A stretch of 45,476 nucleotides of DNA from JBKPNZ01 sp046732895 (GTDB lineage Bacteria; Actinomycetota; Thermoleophilia; Solirubrobacterales; 70-9), in NCBI GenBank assembly GCA_046732895.1, contig JBKPNZ010000056.1, positions 1-45,476 of the forward strand, written 5' to 3'. Under the pieces are notes generated by a model that had not been told where the DNA came from, did not search any database, and saw only the letters and a list, made by a program, of their open reading frames with translations. Of the stretch, positions 38,409 to 45,476 are shown one piece after another; the first letter of the stretch is position 1, and every line of letters begins with the position of its first letter. The translations under genes and the position numbers were made by a program.

Positions 38409-39059
38409 TCAGTGGCCGCTTGGGGAGAAATGGACCGGATCGACCGGCAGCTCGTTCTTGTACGGAGACCCGATCCGGGCGCTCACCGACTCGAACAGGC
38501 CGAACTCCGAGACGTCGACAGCCGGCCCGGGCGATCCCGTGTGGGTGTGGTTCGAGGTGACCCCGGCACACCTCCCGGGGCAGGTGGGCGCCCCGCACAT
38601 CTGCATGCAGAGCTCTCGGGAGTGCTCCGGTGTGCGAAAGCCCGAGACCAGCGTTCCCGTCCAACCGGCCTCCCTTGCCCGTTGGAGCCAATGGGCCGCG
38701 TCCTCGACGACGTCCACGCCGTCGAAGGTGACGATCGATTGAGAGTGCTGCTCGAAGCTGCCGGCTTCCCGGCGCTTCTCGCGAACCTCCTGCCGATGCT
38801 CCTTGCGGTGCTCCAGGAGATGCTCGAATCCCGCGATCTTCTTGACCAGGTGGTCCTTGATCTCCTCGCGGCGATCGCGGCGCTCCTTCTCGCGAGCTCG
38901 GCGATTCTGGAAGTGGTCGAGGTCCTCGAGCGATCCGTCGTCGTGGCGAATGCGCTCCAGATCCTTGACGTCGTGGCTCGCCTCCCAGTAGCGCTTTCGC
39001 GCCTCTTCCAGCCAGCTGTGCGCTGCTTCGATCCGCCTCTTCAGCCTCTCGTCGGCCAT
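38409..39059 (-). CDS. Coiled-coil protein with M15/VanY-like peptidase domain
   Basis: 216 residues from an ATG with GGGAGG five bases upstream. Residues 1 to about 105 are a charged coiled coil (KDLERIRHDD, RAREKERRDRREEIKDHLVK). The C-terminal half matches the peptidase M15 (D-Ala-D-Ala carboxypeptidase/VanY, phage endolysin) pattern: VSGFRTPEHSRELC, then a His..Asp zinc site in NHTHTGSPGPAVDV and the final ligand in DPVHFSPSGH. Three Cys (CMQMCGAPTCPGRC region) lie between. It would cut peptidoglycan stem peptides. No signal peptide. The lysozyme-like gene follows 11 bases later with the same coiled-coil-plus-hydrolase plan. Confidence 0.78.
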   Translation of the reverse strand: MADERLKRRIEAAHSWLEEARKRYWEASHDVKDLERIRHDDGSLEDLDHFQNRRAREKERRDRREEIKDHLVKKIAGFEHLLEHRKEHRQEVREKRREAGSFEQHSQSIVTFDGVDVVEDAAHWLQRAREAGWTGTLVSGFRTPEHSRELCMQMCGAPTCPGRCAGVTSNHTHTGSPGPAVDVSEFGLFESVSARIGSPYKNELPVDPVHFSPSGH

Positions 39060-39151
39060 CCTCGCCTCCCGCGGTCGGACCGCCCGATCATCCTCCAGGC
39101 CCGCTTGATTTGCAAGCCCACCAGCGGGCCAGTGGCGCCCAGCGATTGAGG

Positions 39152-39793
39152 CTATTTCTTGACCCGAAGCGCCGCCGGGGCGGCCTTCTTCACGGCCCGC
39201 TCGGCCGCGTCGCTCAGCTTGCGCTTCTCGGTCGGGGTCAGGTCAAGATCCTTGGCGGCTTCCTGCACCGCTTCCTTGGCTTCGCGGCTCGCCGGCCCAT
39301 ATGCAACGCCCACGGCCGCCTCGACGAGCTTCGCCGTCCTCGTGGTCATGGCTCGCAGGAGCGGCCAGCCGGCAAGCCCGCCGAGAGCAGCGAAGAGGAA
39401 GAGCGAGTACGCAGTGATCTGGGTCGTGAGGTTGTCCTCCGCGATCTGCTTGGTCTCGCCAGGCGCGGCGTTCACGCTCGTGGCGACCTTGTTGATGGCC
39501 GACGCCGCATCCTGTGCTCCCGGCGCGGATCGCCCGGCGAGCAGCACCAGCAGGATCCCCGCCATCGCGCCCACCAGGATTGGACCGAGGAGGCCAAGAT
39601 CGAGGTTTCGGCTGCCGTCATCACCCTTCCAGCCTCGCGGGAACGTGATGATGTTGTCGAGTCCGGTCGCCGGATCGCTTGCGCTCTGCCGGATCGAGTT
39701 GCCGATGTCCCAGATCAGACCGGCGACGGCACCGACGAGGGCAGAGAGGGGAATCACCTTGTCCCACAGATCAGCGGGAAGGGTGTAGTCCAT
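39152..39793 (-). CDS. Small membrane protein of the wall-hydrolase cassette
   Basis: 213 residues from the ATG at 39793 (start moderately sure; only a weak GGGCGG precedes it). Three hydrophobic segments: about 13-32 (VIPLSALVGAVAGLIWDIGN), 66-85 (LLGPILVGAMAGILLVLLAG) and 120-140 (ITAYSLFLFAALGGLAGWPL). The C-terminal 70 residues are charged and helical (EAKEAVQEAAKDLDLTPTEK, then AVKKAAP). No recognised family. As the first gene of a run with two peptidoglycan-hydrolase-like genes, a holin-like, export or anchoring role is conceivable, but this is guilt by association only. Confidence 0.7.
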   Translation of the reverse strand: MDYTLPADLWDKVIPLSALVGAVAGLIWDIGNSIRQSASDPATGLDNIITFPRGWKGDDGSRNLDLGLLGPILVGAMAGILLVLLAGRSAPGAQDAASAINKVATSVNAAPGETKQIAEDNLTTQITAYSLFLFAALGGLAGWPLLRAMTTRTAKLVEAAVGVAYGPASREAKEAVQEAAKDLDLTPTEKRKLSDAAERAVKKAAPAALRVKK

Positions 39794-39901
39794 GGCCGCC
39801 CATTCGATGCGGGGCGGCCAGTGCCTCCCCGTGAACGAATCCGCTCGAAAAGCGCTCCTACGAGGCAGGTGGAACCACACCGCACGCCTGGAATGTCCGG
39901 T

Positions 39902-39907
39902 TAGGAT
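39902..39907 (+). promoter_or_regulatory. -10 box of the ABM-like gene
   Basis: TAGGAT, giving a leader of about 20 bases that carries GGAGGAGG (39921-39928) five bases before the ATG at 39934. The remaining part of the 140-base divergent spacer shows no other clear element. Confidence 0.5.
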
Positions 39908-39933
39908 CAGCCCAAGCAACGGAGGAGGTTTGG

Positions 39934-40218
39934 ATGTACGCACGCGCAGTCCGGTTCACCGACGTGACGCCGGACAGGATCGACGCGATCATCGCCCGAG
40001 TCGAGTCTGAGGGTGGACCACCGCCTGGCGTGGATTCGACCGGCATGAAGCTCCTCGTCGACGAGTCGCAGGGCACGGCCATCTTCATCGGATTCTTCGA
40101 GACCGAGGAGAAGATGCGGGAAGCCGGCGCAGTGCTCGAGGCGATGGACACCGCGGACACGCCCGGCACCCGTGCCTCCATCGACCAGTGCGAGGTCAAG
40201 CTGGAGCGCGAGGCCTAG
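39934..40218 (+). CDS. Small dimeric alpha/beta-barrel (ABM-like) protein
   Basis: 94 residues with a strong Shine-Dalgarno sequence. Strand-helix-strand pattern MYARAVRFTDVTPDRIDAII, LLVDESQGTAIFIGFFETEE, and a last strand RASIDQCEVKLE fits the ferredoxin-like dimeric barrel of antibiotic-biosynthesis monooxygenase/heme-degrading (ABM) proteins. No residues that fix an activity are visible. It stands alone, convergent with the PPOX gene. Confidence 0.75.
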   Translation: MYARAVRFTDVTPDRIDAIIARVESEGGPPPGVDSTGMKLLVDESQGTAIFIGFFETEEKMREAGAVLEAMDTADTPGTRASIDQCEVKLEREA

Positions 40219-40233
40219 GCCCGCCCCAGACTC

Positions 40234-40767
40234 CTAGTAGACGCCGCCGAGCTTGCGGTGGTCCCAGGTGGCCACCCGCTTCGGCTCGAACTCGATCGCC
40301 ACCCGCTTGGGCGCCTGAGCTCGTAGCCCCTCGGCGGCGTCGCCTTCCAGCACAACCTGCGGCGGCTTCGCCGCCTCACCTGCTGCTGCCGGCACACCTT
40401 GTGTGCCGGCACTTACACCCCTGATCCCCTCCGCGTAGCGGACGGTCAGCTCCTTCGCGAACTCGAACACGGTGTCGAGGTCGCGGTGGAGGATGGCCTC
40501 CGCCTCGATCTGCACTCCACGAAGCTCCGTGTACTCGAACCCCGTTTCGACGAGCACGGTCGCACGGGAGTCGCGCTCGAGGTTGCGCACCTTCTGCGAC
40601 TTCGCGTAGGTCCAGACCCAGATGCGCCCGTCGCGCGGCACGTACCAGAGCGGCATCACGTGGGGCCAGCCGCGTGGGCCGTGGCTGGCGACGACGGCCA
40701 CCCGCTCGGACTCGAGCAGCTCGCGCTGCTCGCCTTCGCTCAGGGTGATCTGCGCTCGGCGGCTCAA
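40234..40767 (-). CDS. PPOX-class (flavin/F420-binding) pyridoxamine oxidase-like protein
   Basis: 177 residues from a TTG overlapping the stop of the acylase gene (TTGA). The split beta-barrel is recognisable: LLESERVAVVASHGPRGWPH, VMPLWYVPRDGRIWVWTYAK, SQKVRNLERDSRATVLVETG. This is the pyridoxamine-5'-phosphate-oxidase-like superfamily that binds FMN, F420 or heme in a dimer; actinobacterial members are often F420-dependent. Residues about 119-127 are encoded by a perfect 25-bp palindrome and look like a low-complexity insertion (SAGTQGVPAAAG) in a loop. Fourth gene of an operon with pafBC, an MBL hydrolase and an acylase. Confidence 0.85.
   Translation of the reverse strand: MSRRAQITLSEGEQRELLESERVAVVASHGPRGWPHVMPLWYVPRDGRIWVWTYAKSQKVRNLERDSRATVLVETGFEYTELRGVQIEAEAILHRDLDTVFEFAKELTVRYAEGIRGVSAGTQGVPAAAGEAAKPPQVVLEGDAAEGLRAQAPKRVAIEFEPKRVATWDHRKLGGVY
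40387..40411. repeat. Perfect 25-bp palindrome inside the PPOX gene
   Basis: TGCCGGCACAC-CTT-GTGTGCCGGCA, 11-bp arms and a 3-base loop, in a coding loop. Its form is like REP/palindromic mobile repeats that enter genes in frame. Confidence 0.7.
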
Positions 40768-43178
40768 GCTGACCGCGCCGCTCCCGGAAGCGAAGCCGAG
40801 GACGCGGCAGGCATCAGTTCGAGCACGCTCCATGGCCCTTCCCCTGCCATCGGCTGCGTCAAGCCGTCCTTCCAGCGCTGCTGCAGATCGTCGTAGTGCT
40901 CGCTCGCCGGGTGCCCCGACTGGCCCGTGAAGTGCTGCCAGCGTGAGCGCTCGGGCGCCACTGGGTCGGCGACCATGCGCCAGCACGGCGCCCAGATCGC
41001 ATCGAAGGGGGCGTTCGGATCCCAGCCGACCTGGGCGACGGTCTCCTGTCCCCCGCCGACGTGGAGGGTGCGATTGAAGATCCGGCCGAGCATGGGATTC
41101 GCGGCCCCGAGCGCATGCGGGAAGACGAGCGGGTGGACCTTCCCCCACCGCCAGGCCTCGATCTCGGTGCCGAAGCGATCGGCGAGGTCGTCCATGGCGC
41201 CGCGAAGCGCGTCCAGGACGAGATCCGCCCACGGCCTGCCGATCAGGTCGTCGTCGCCCTCCTCCCAGAGCGTCAGCAGATGCGACTGCCAGCGCCATGG
41301 CGAGGTGACATGGGTGATGAACCCGTTGTGCGCACGGTCGAGCCAGCGCTCGGCAAGATCGCGATCGCCGATGGCGGCCCGCGCCACCTCGCGCCCCAGA
41401 CGCAGCGTGAACGCCTGGTAGATCGTTGCCGCCACCGATTGCGGGCGCATGTATCCGTCCCAGCTCCGCAGACGCTCGATCGCCGCCGTCTCGCGCTGGT
41501 CGCGCGGTCGCAGGCGGATCAGCCGGCGCACGGTCTCGACGCCCGGGATGGAGTACAGGTCAGTCTGCATCGAGGCGAAGCTCTCGAGGTCGTGCTGCTC
41601 CTGACGCTCGATCAGCTCCGAGATGCGCCCGGCGCGATAGCCGTCGAGGTAGTCGCTCGAGATGTGGTGCGGGAAGTCGTCAGGGGCGACCTTGTTGTTG
41701 GCCGTCACCAGATAGCCCGACTTGGGATCGCGCAGCTCCGGCTGCTCGGCATAGGGAACCCATCCCTCCCACTCGTGCTCCCCGGTCCAGCCGGGCTTCG
41801 GCAGGTCGGGGCAGTCGCCGCGCCGGATCGGCAGGCGGCCGACCGTCTTGTAGCCGATCGAGCCATGACGATCGGCCCAGATGAGATTCGAGACCGGCGC
41901 GCTCAGCTCCGCCAGTCCGTCCACCAGCTCGGGTCCGCTCCTGAAACCGAGCACGTCGAAGTTCGCCGCGGAGATGCATGGAACCCGCAGCACCGACCAT
42001 GCGAGGGCCAGGGGCTCGACATCGTCGGCGCGAAGCGCGCGGTTGACGATCGGCCCGTGGTGGGTCTCCCGCACGACCACCGTCAAGGGGTCAGACCCCT
42101 TCACGGTCACTTCCTCCTCGTGGGTGATCAGTGGCCGCGATTCACCCTCGAACTCGTACGAGGCGCCGTCGATCCGCTCGACGAACAGGTCCATCACGTC
42201 CGCCATCACGTTCGTGAAGGTCCAGGCGACGTCGTTGTTCTGGCCGAACGCGATGCCCGGAATCCCGGGCAGGGATCCGCCGCGGCAGAAGCGGTCGTCG
42301 ACATACAGGCCCGTCTGGTAGGCGATGCCGGGCATGCTCGGGGGCAGGTGCGGGTCGCCGGCGATGAGCGGGCCGCCCGTTGCCGATCGGGACGCCGTTA
42401 CGGCCCAGTTGTTGGAGCCGGTCGCCTCCGCGGTCAGGCCGAGCGCATCGCGGACGCGATCGATCTGCTCGACCAGGGCGAGCCCGGGGCCCTCGTAGAA
42501 CTCCCCGGGACGCAGGATCTCGGGATTCCCCGCCGGGTAGCCGGGGTCGAGCCGAGCGGTCACCTCGGCGCCGAGCTCGCGTGCCATCTCGGCACGGAGG
42601 AGCTCCCGCTCCCAGTTGGTTGAGAGCCCGAAGGCGAGGAGCTTGTTGACGGTGAGCGAGTCGACCGGCGCCCACGGTTCGAAGTCGAGTCGCAGGAGCT
42701 GGAGCTCGGCGGGCGGTGCGGAGGCGGTGGCGGCGGCGTTCACTCCGGCGCTGTAGGCCTCGAGGCAGGCCCGGACGGCGGGGTCGAGTTGGGCGACCTC
42801 GCTCTCGGCAACGCGGCGGAGGCCGAGCGTGCGCATGAAGCGATCGAGGGGCAGGGCCTCCGGCCCGCCGAACTCCGCCACGCGCCCTGATGAAAACCGG
42901 CGGTACAGGTCGAGCTGCCAGAGCCGGTCCTGGCCCTGGCAGAAGCCCTGCCCGAACCAGGCGTCGAGCACGGTGTTGGCGCGGATGTGGGGAACGGCCC
43001 AGCGATCGCGGCTGATCTCGACCCGGCCCTCGACTCCCTCGACCGCCAACCGGCCACTCGTGCGTGGCAGAGGCCGGCGGAAGAGCTGCCACCAAAGGCC
43101 CGCGCCCGCGGCGGCGGCCAGCCCGGCGGCGGCCGCGCCGCCGAGGCCGAGGCGCTTGGGAAGGCTCGAGCCCGACAC
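40764..43178 (-). CDS. Penicillin acylase family Ntn-hydrolase
   Basis: 804 residues from a GTG at 43178. N-terminal hydrophobic anchor (GLGGAAAAGLAAAAGAGLWW, about 12-31), alpha-chain region RWAVPHIRANTVLDAWFGQG and QDRLWQLDLYRR, then the autocatalytic site TGSNNWAV in which Ser255 becomes the N-terminal nucleophile after self-cleavage. Beta-chain blocks IPGIAFGQNNDVAWTFTNV and LVTANNKVAPDDFP follow. The family hydrolyses amides such as penicillins, acyl-homoserine lactones or other N-acyl compounds; the substrate cannot be read. It is membrane-tethered and faces outward. A 17-bp palindrome in the coding sequence specifies KGSDPL near residues 360-365. 23 bases after the MBL gene. Confidence 0.93.
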   Translation of the reverse strand: MSGSSLPKRLGLGGAAAAGLAAAAGAGLWWQLFRRPLPRTSGRLAVEGVEGRVEISRDRWAVPHIRANTVLDAWFGQGFCQGQDRLWQLDLYRRFSSGRVAEFGGPEALPLDRFMRTLGLRRVAESEVAQLDPAVRACLEAYSAGVNAAATASAPPAELQLLRLDFEPWAPVDSLTVNKLLAFGLSTNWERELLRAEMARELGAEVTARLDPGYPAGNPEILRPGEFYEGPGLALVEQIDRVRDALGLTAEATGSNNWAVTASRSATGGPLIAGDPHLPPSMPGIAYQTGLYVDDRFCRGGSLPGIPGIAFGQNNDVAWTFTNVMADVMDLFVERIDGASYEFEGESRPLITHEEEVTVKGSDPLTVVVRETHHGPIVNRALRADDVEPLALAWSVLRVPCISAANFDVLGFRSGPELVDGLAELSAPVSNLIWADRHGSIGYKTVGRLPIRRGDCPDLPKPGWTGEHEWEGWVPYAEQPELRDPKSGYLVTANNKVAPDDFPHHISSDYLDGYRAGRISELIERQEQHDLESFASMQTDLYSIPGVETVRRLIRLRPRDQRETAAIERLRSWDGYMRPQSVAATIYQAFTLRLGREVARAAIGDRDLAERWLDRAHNGFITHVTSPWRWQSHLLTLWEEGDDDLIGRPWADLVLDALRGAMDDLADRFGTEIEAWRWGKVHPLVFPHALGAANPMLGRIFNRTLHVGGGQETVAQVGWDPNAPFDAIWAPCWRMVADPVAPERSRWQHFTGQSGHPASEHYDDLQQRWKDGLTQPMAGEGPWSVLELMPAASSASLPGAARSA
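42085..42101. repeat. Palindromic repeat inside the acylase gene
   Basis: AAGGGGTC-A-GACCCCTT, perfect 8-bp arms. This GGGGTCAGACCCC core is, as I recall, a dispersed palindrome in many soil-bacterial genomes; in this frame it encodes KGSDPL. Confidence 0.7.
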
Positions 43179-43201
43179 GAGCCGGACTCTAGTGAGGTCC
43201 C

Positions 43202-43990
43202 CTAGTCGCGCAGGTCCTGCGGCAGGCGCCCCTCCTGCTCGAGCTTCTCCAGGTGCGCCTGCATCGCCAGGGCCGCCATCGGGCGCATCGGCTCCGGCAC
43301 GTCGTCCCACGCGGCGTCGAGGAGCCCGGCCCGGGAGCGCTCGCCGGACTCGAGCGCTGCCAGCAGCTTGCTCTCGCGGTCGCGCCGATGCCGGGCGTAC
43401 TCGGCGATCCGGCCGCGCGGATCGGTGATCCACTGTCCATGGCCGGGACACATGAGCTCGGCTCCGAGGTCAGCGACTCGCTCGAGCGACTCCATGTAGT
43501 CGGCGAGCGATCCACCCCACGCGGCTGGGAGCACGATCGAGGATCCCTCGCCCAGGATCAGATCGCCGCAGAAGCAGACGTTCTCCCAGACGAAGCACAC
43601 GTGATCGGCGGCATGACCGGGCGCGGCGACGATGCGAAACGGCCCGACCCCGGGCGGAACCTCGGCCGGCGCAGAGGTGCGGATGCGGCTCGCCTCGTCC
43701 CGTTCACTCACCTGACCCCAGAGGAGTGGGGCGTCCAGAAGCGGCACGCCCTCGGAGTGGTCGGAGTGCGAGTGGGTGAGGAGGACCCCGGCGATGCCGC
43801 CGCGCTCGTCACCGGCCTCCTTCACCGCGTCGATATGAGCGGCGTGAGCCGGCCCCGGGTCGATGATGAAGGCGGGATCGCGACCCACGATGTACGTGTT
43901 GGTCCCGGCCAGCGTCATCGGCCCCGGGTTGGGCGCGACGATGCGGAGGATCTCGGGGTGCCCGGGAGCGACCTCGGGAGGTGACGCCAC
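43202..43990 (-). CDS. Metallo-beta-lactamase fold hydrolase (LACTB2-like)
   Basis: 262 residues. MBL metal motif HSHSDH at 73-78 (His73, His75, Asp77, His78), a third-site His in PGHAADHVCF, Asp in FCGDLILGEGS and the late His of CPGHGQ. A C-terminal winged-helix-like segment (DVPEPMRPMAALAMQAHLEK) is typical of LACTB2-type ribonuclease or hydroxyacylglutathione hydrolase-like enzymes. Cytosolic. GTG start 15 bases after pafBC; co-transcribed with it. Confidence 0.92.
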   Translation of the reverse strand: MASPPEVAPGHPEILRIVAPNPGPMTLAGTNTYIVGRDPAFIIDPGPAHAAHIDAVKEAGDERGGIAGVLLTHSHSDHSEGVPLLDAPLLWGQVSERDEASRIRTSAPAEVPPGVGPFRIVAAPGHAADHVCFVWENVCFCGDLILGEGSSIVLPAAWGGSLADYMESLERVADLGAELMCPGHGQWITDPRGRIAEYARHRRDRESKLLAALESGERSRAGLLDAAWDDVPEPMRPMAALAMQAHLEKLEQEGRLPQDLRD

Positions 43991-44005
43991 GCCCAGCCCG
44001 GCGGT

Positions 44006-45476
44006 TCAGGCCTTGAGCGCCTTCGAGACGGCCTCGCGAGCCTCGTCGGGCTCGAGCACGACCAGGTCCCCGACTCCCTTGAGCACCTCGCGGACGAGCC
44101 AGTCGGGCGAGCCGTACGGAAGCTCGATCACGACCGAGTCGTCGGCAAGCTCCTCGACGACGCGGCGCTCCTCGCGGAGCCACCGGGCGCGCTCGGGCGA
44201 AACCCAGACCCGGGCCACGCCGGCGCTGCCAACCTCGCCCTGGACCAGCCACTCCTGCTCGGCGAGGCGGTCATCGATCCCCTCGCGGTGCTCGAACTCG
44301 CGATCCGTGATCTTCGCCTCCTTCATCCGGTCGAGGCGGAAGTGGCGCGTGTCATCCCGGGCGAGGTCGTAGCACCCGAGATACCAGCCCTCCGGGCCGG
44401 AAACGAGTTGGTAGGGCTCGACCTCGCGCTTGACGAACTCGTCCTCGTTCTCCTTGTAGTAGTGGAGCTCGAGCACACGGCGGCTCTCGATCGCCTGGTT
44501 GACGGTGCGCACCACGTCGGAGTCGTCGCGGCCCGGAGCGATCTCGAGGCCCTCCTCAGATGGGTCGTGGCCGAGGGCGGCGACGATCTTCTCGCGTGCC
44601 GTGCCAAGGCCGGACTGCGGCAGGTGGTCGCCGAAGAGGTCGATCGCGGCGACCAGCGCCTTGGCCTCGAGGGGCAGCAGGCGCGCTGGGCGCGCGAAGT
44701 TGTCGCCGTAGGTGTCTGGGTCGACCTCGATCTCGTCGCCGTCGATCTCGGCATACAAGACGTAGGTGCCGCCGCCGAAGTTGACGACGTTCAGGACATC
44801 GATGTCCTCGCGCAGCTCCTCGGCCGAGATCTTGAGCTGTCCGAGCACGTCGTCGACGGGAAGGCGGGCCTCGTCACGCGCGGCCCCGATCAAGAGACCG
44901 GCGAGCGTGACAAGGCGGGCGAAGCGCTCCGGGCGGATGACGGACTCGGCCCGGCCGTTCGAGCGACCGCGCCCGTTCGTCTCCGCGATCGGCCTCGCGA
45001 CCGTCTTCGCGACGCCGAACTCCCCGCCGTGGCGCTCGCGCAGGAGCTTCAGGCGCTCCTCGGCCTCGCGCGCGAGGTCCTTGGGCTCCAGGAGCTTCGC
45101 GTTGTCGCGCCAGCCGAGAACCCAGGAGATCAGCTGCCGCTCGGAGGCATAGTCGGTCTCGAAGATAAGCCCCTTGCCGCGCACGCCATCCCCCTTGGCG
45201 GGCTTGCGGAGGTTCCCGTACTTGCCGAAGTCGCGCTCGACGAGCCAGGCGATGCGCTCGCGCACGAACATCTTCGCCCGGCCCTCCACTTGTCCCATCT
45301 GCCACTCGGCGCGGGCGGCGTAGTCGCGGCGGTCGAACTCCTCTGGAGGAACGAAGTCGTGCTCGGCCTTGGTCGCGTAGGAGACCTTGCCGCGGATCCG
45401 CGACAGACGGAAGACGCGCACGTCGTCGCGCTCGTGCGAGTGGCCGATCAAATAGAACTGGCCGTCGCGGAAGACG
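44006..45476 (-). CDS. Fused PafB-PafC type WYL regulator (5' end outside window)
   Basis: At least 490 residues; the frame is open to the window edge (VFRDGQFYLIGHSHERDDVR), so the N terminus is missing. The visible part begins in the C-terminal portion of one WYL domain, continues through a linker and a second helix-turn-helix (RFARLVTLAGLLIGAARDEA), and contains a second WYL domain (VLELHYYKENEDEF, GWYLGCYDLARDDTRHFRLD) plus WCX extension. Two tandem HTH-WYL units correspond to PafB and PafC, separate in mycobacteria but fused in other actinobacteria. PafBC activates the LexA-independent DNA damage response on binding ssDNA, and its genes often adjoin proteasome-accessory genes. Here it leads an operon with MBL, acylase and PPOX genes. 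Confidence 0.88.
   Translation of the reverse strand, partial: VFRDGQFYLIGHSHERDDVRVFRLSRIRGKVSYATKAEHDFVPPEEFDRRDYAARAEWQMGQVEGRAKMFVRERIAWLVERDFGKYGNLRKPAKGDGVRGKGLIFETDYASERQLISWVLGWRDNAKLLEPKDLAREAEERLKLLRERHGGEFGVAKTVARPIAETNGRGRSNGRAESVIRPERFARLVTLAGLLIGAARDEARLPVDDVLGQLKISAEELREDIDVLNVVNFGGGTYVLYAEIDGDEIEVDPDTYGDNFARPARLLPLEAKALVAAIDLFGDHLPQSGLGTAREKIVAALGHDPSEEGLEIAPGRDDSDVVRTVNQAIESRRVLELHYYKENEDEFVKREVEPYQLVSGPEGWYLGCYDLARDDTRHFRLDRMKEAKITDREFEHREGIDDRLAEQEWLVQGEVGSAGVARVWVSPERARWLREERRVVEELADDSVVIELPYGSPDWLVREVLKGVGDLVVLEPDEAREAVSKALKA

Noticed and set aside
37570..39793. Prophage remnant around the two wall hydrolases
   Set aside because: No integrase, terminase, capsid or tail gene, no attachment-site repeat and no change in base composition; kept instead as an unexplained cassette.
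41061..42623. A 520-codon plus-strand open frame
   Set aside because: Antisense to the penicillin acylase gene; no domain or ribosome binding site.
1..45476. Insertion sequences, CRISPR arrays, restriction or known defence systems
   Set aside because: No transposase, Cas, restriction or toxin-antitoxin motif was seen on either strand; the helicase-nuclease and Lhr are chromosomal repair types.

Overview
This is a dense, high-GC (visibly about two thirds G+C), gene-rich chromosomal window from an actinobacterium. The best guess is a deep-branching class such as Thermoleophilia (Solirubrobacterales/Gaiellales). This rests on gene content: a fused PafB-PafC type WYL regulator, a PAC2 protein, a DUF2342 zinc hydrolase, an Mrp ATPase without the usual CxxC, an AdnA/AdnB-like helicase-nuclease, a 7Fe-type ferredoxin, and frequent leaderless start codons preceded by a TAnnnT -10 box. 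The taxonomic call is an inference; no rRNA gene is present. I saw no tRNA, rRNA, CRISPR array, insertion sequence or integrase, and no gap above 300 bases without a gene.

Layout. 1-4316: tail of an acidic RTX-like protein, a secreted Vgb-like beta-propeller, thioredoxin, a polyprenol-phosphate mannose synthase-like GT2, and divergent to it PolX (DNA polymerase X plus PHP). 4317-8609: MarR regulator and MFS exporter (translationally coupled), an antisense membrane protein with trehalose-phosphatase OtsB, two half-size TauE/SafE proteins and the rescue factor ArfB. 8610-16505: a YhaM-like exoribonuclease, PAC2, GNAT, a 1067-residue UvrD-like helicase/Fe-S nuclease, an inositol-monophosphatase-family enzyme and a DUF2342 metalloprotein. 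16506-21063: a highly basic HBHA-like coiled-coil protein, Mrp, a seven-bladed FG-GAP propeller, ferredoxin and an NDUFA9-like SDR. 21064-23198: groES-groEL under a CIRCE operator, ended by strong hairpins. 23199-28237: SRPBCC, ASCH, Pcm, Crp/Fnr regulator, Nei-type glycosylase, a half-GNAT protein, a GNAT and a LysR regulator with a clear operator. 28238-33990: a full-length Lhr helicase and a second FG-GAP propeller. 34081-39793: the dTDP-L-rhamnose genes rmlA-rmlD-rmlB-rmlC directly downstream of a three-gene cassette (small membrane protein, coiled-coil M15/VanY-like peptidase, coiled-coil lysozyme-like protein). 39934-45476: an ABM-like small protein, then a minus-strand operon pafBC, MBL hydrolase, penicillin acylase family protein, PPOX protein, whose first gene runs off the window.

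The most interesting items are: the cell-envelope cassette at 37570-39793, in which two unrelated peptidoglycan-hydrolase folds each carry a long N-terminal coiled coil and no signal peptide; the recurrent TAnnnT-N6-9-start codon architecture; the Walker A lysine-to-arginine change in the helicase-nuclease; the open frame of the MFS gene running about 570 bases through an antisense gene; split TauE halves; and perfect palindromes embedded inside two adjacent coding sequences (40387-40411 and 42085-42101). All functional statements are from reading the sequence and remembered family features; no database search was possible.
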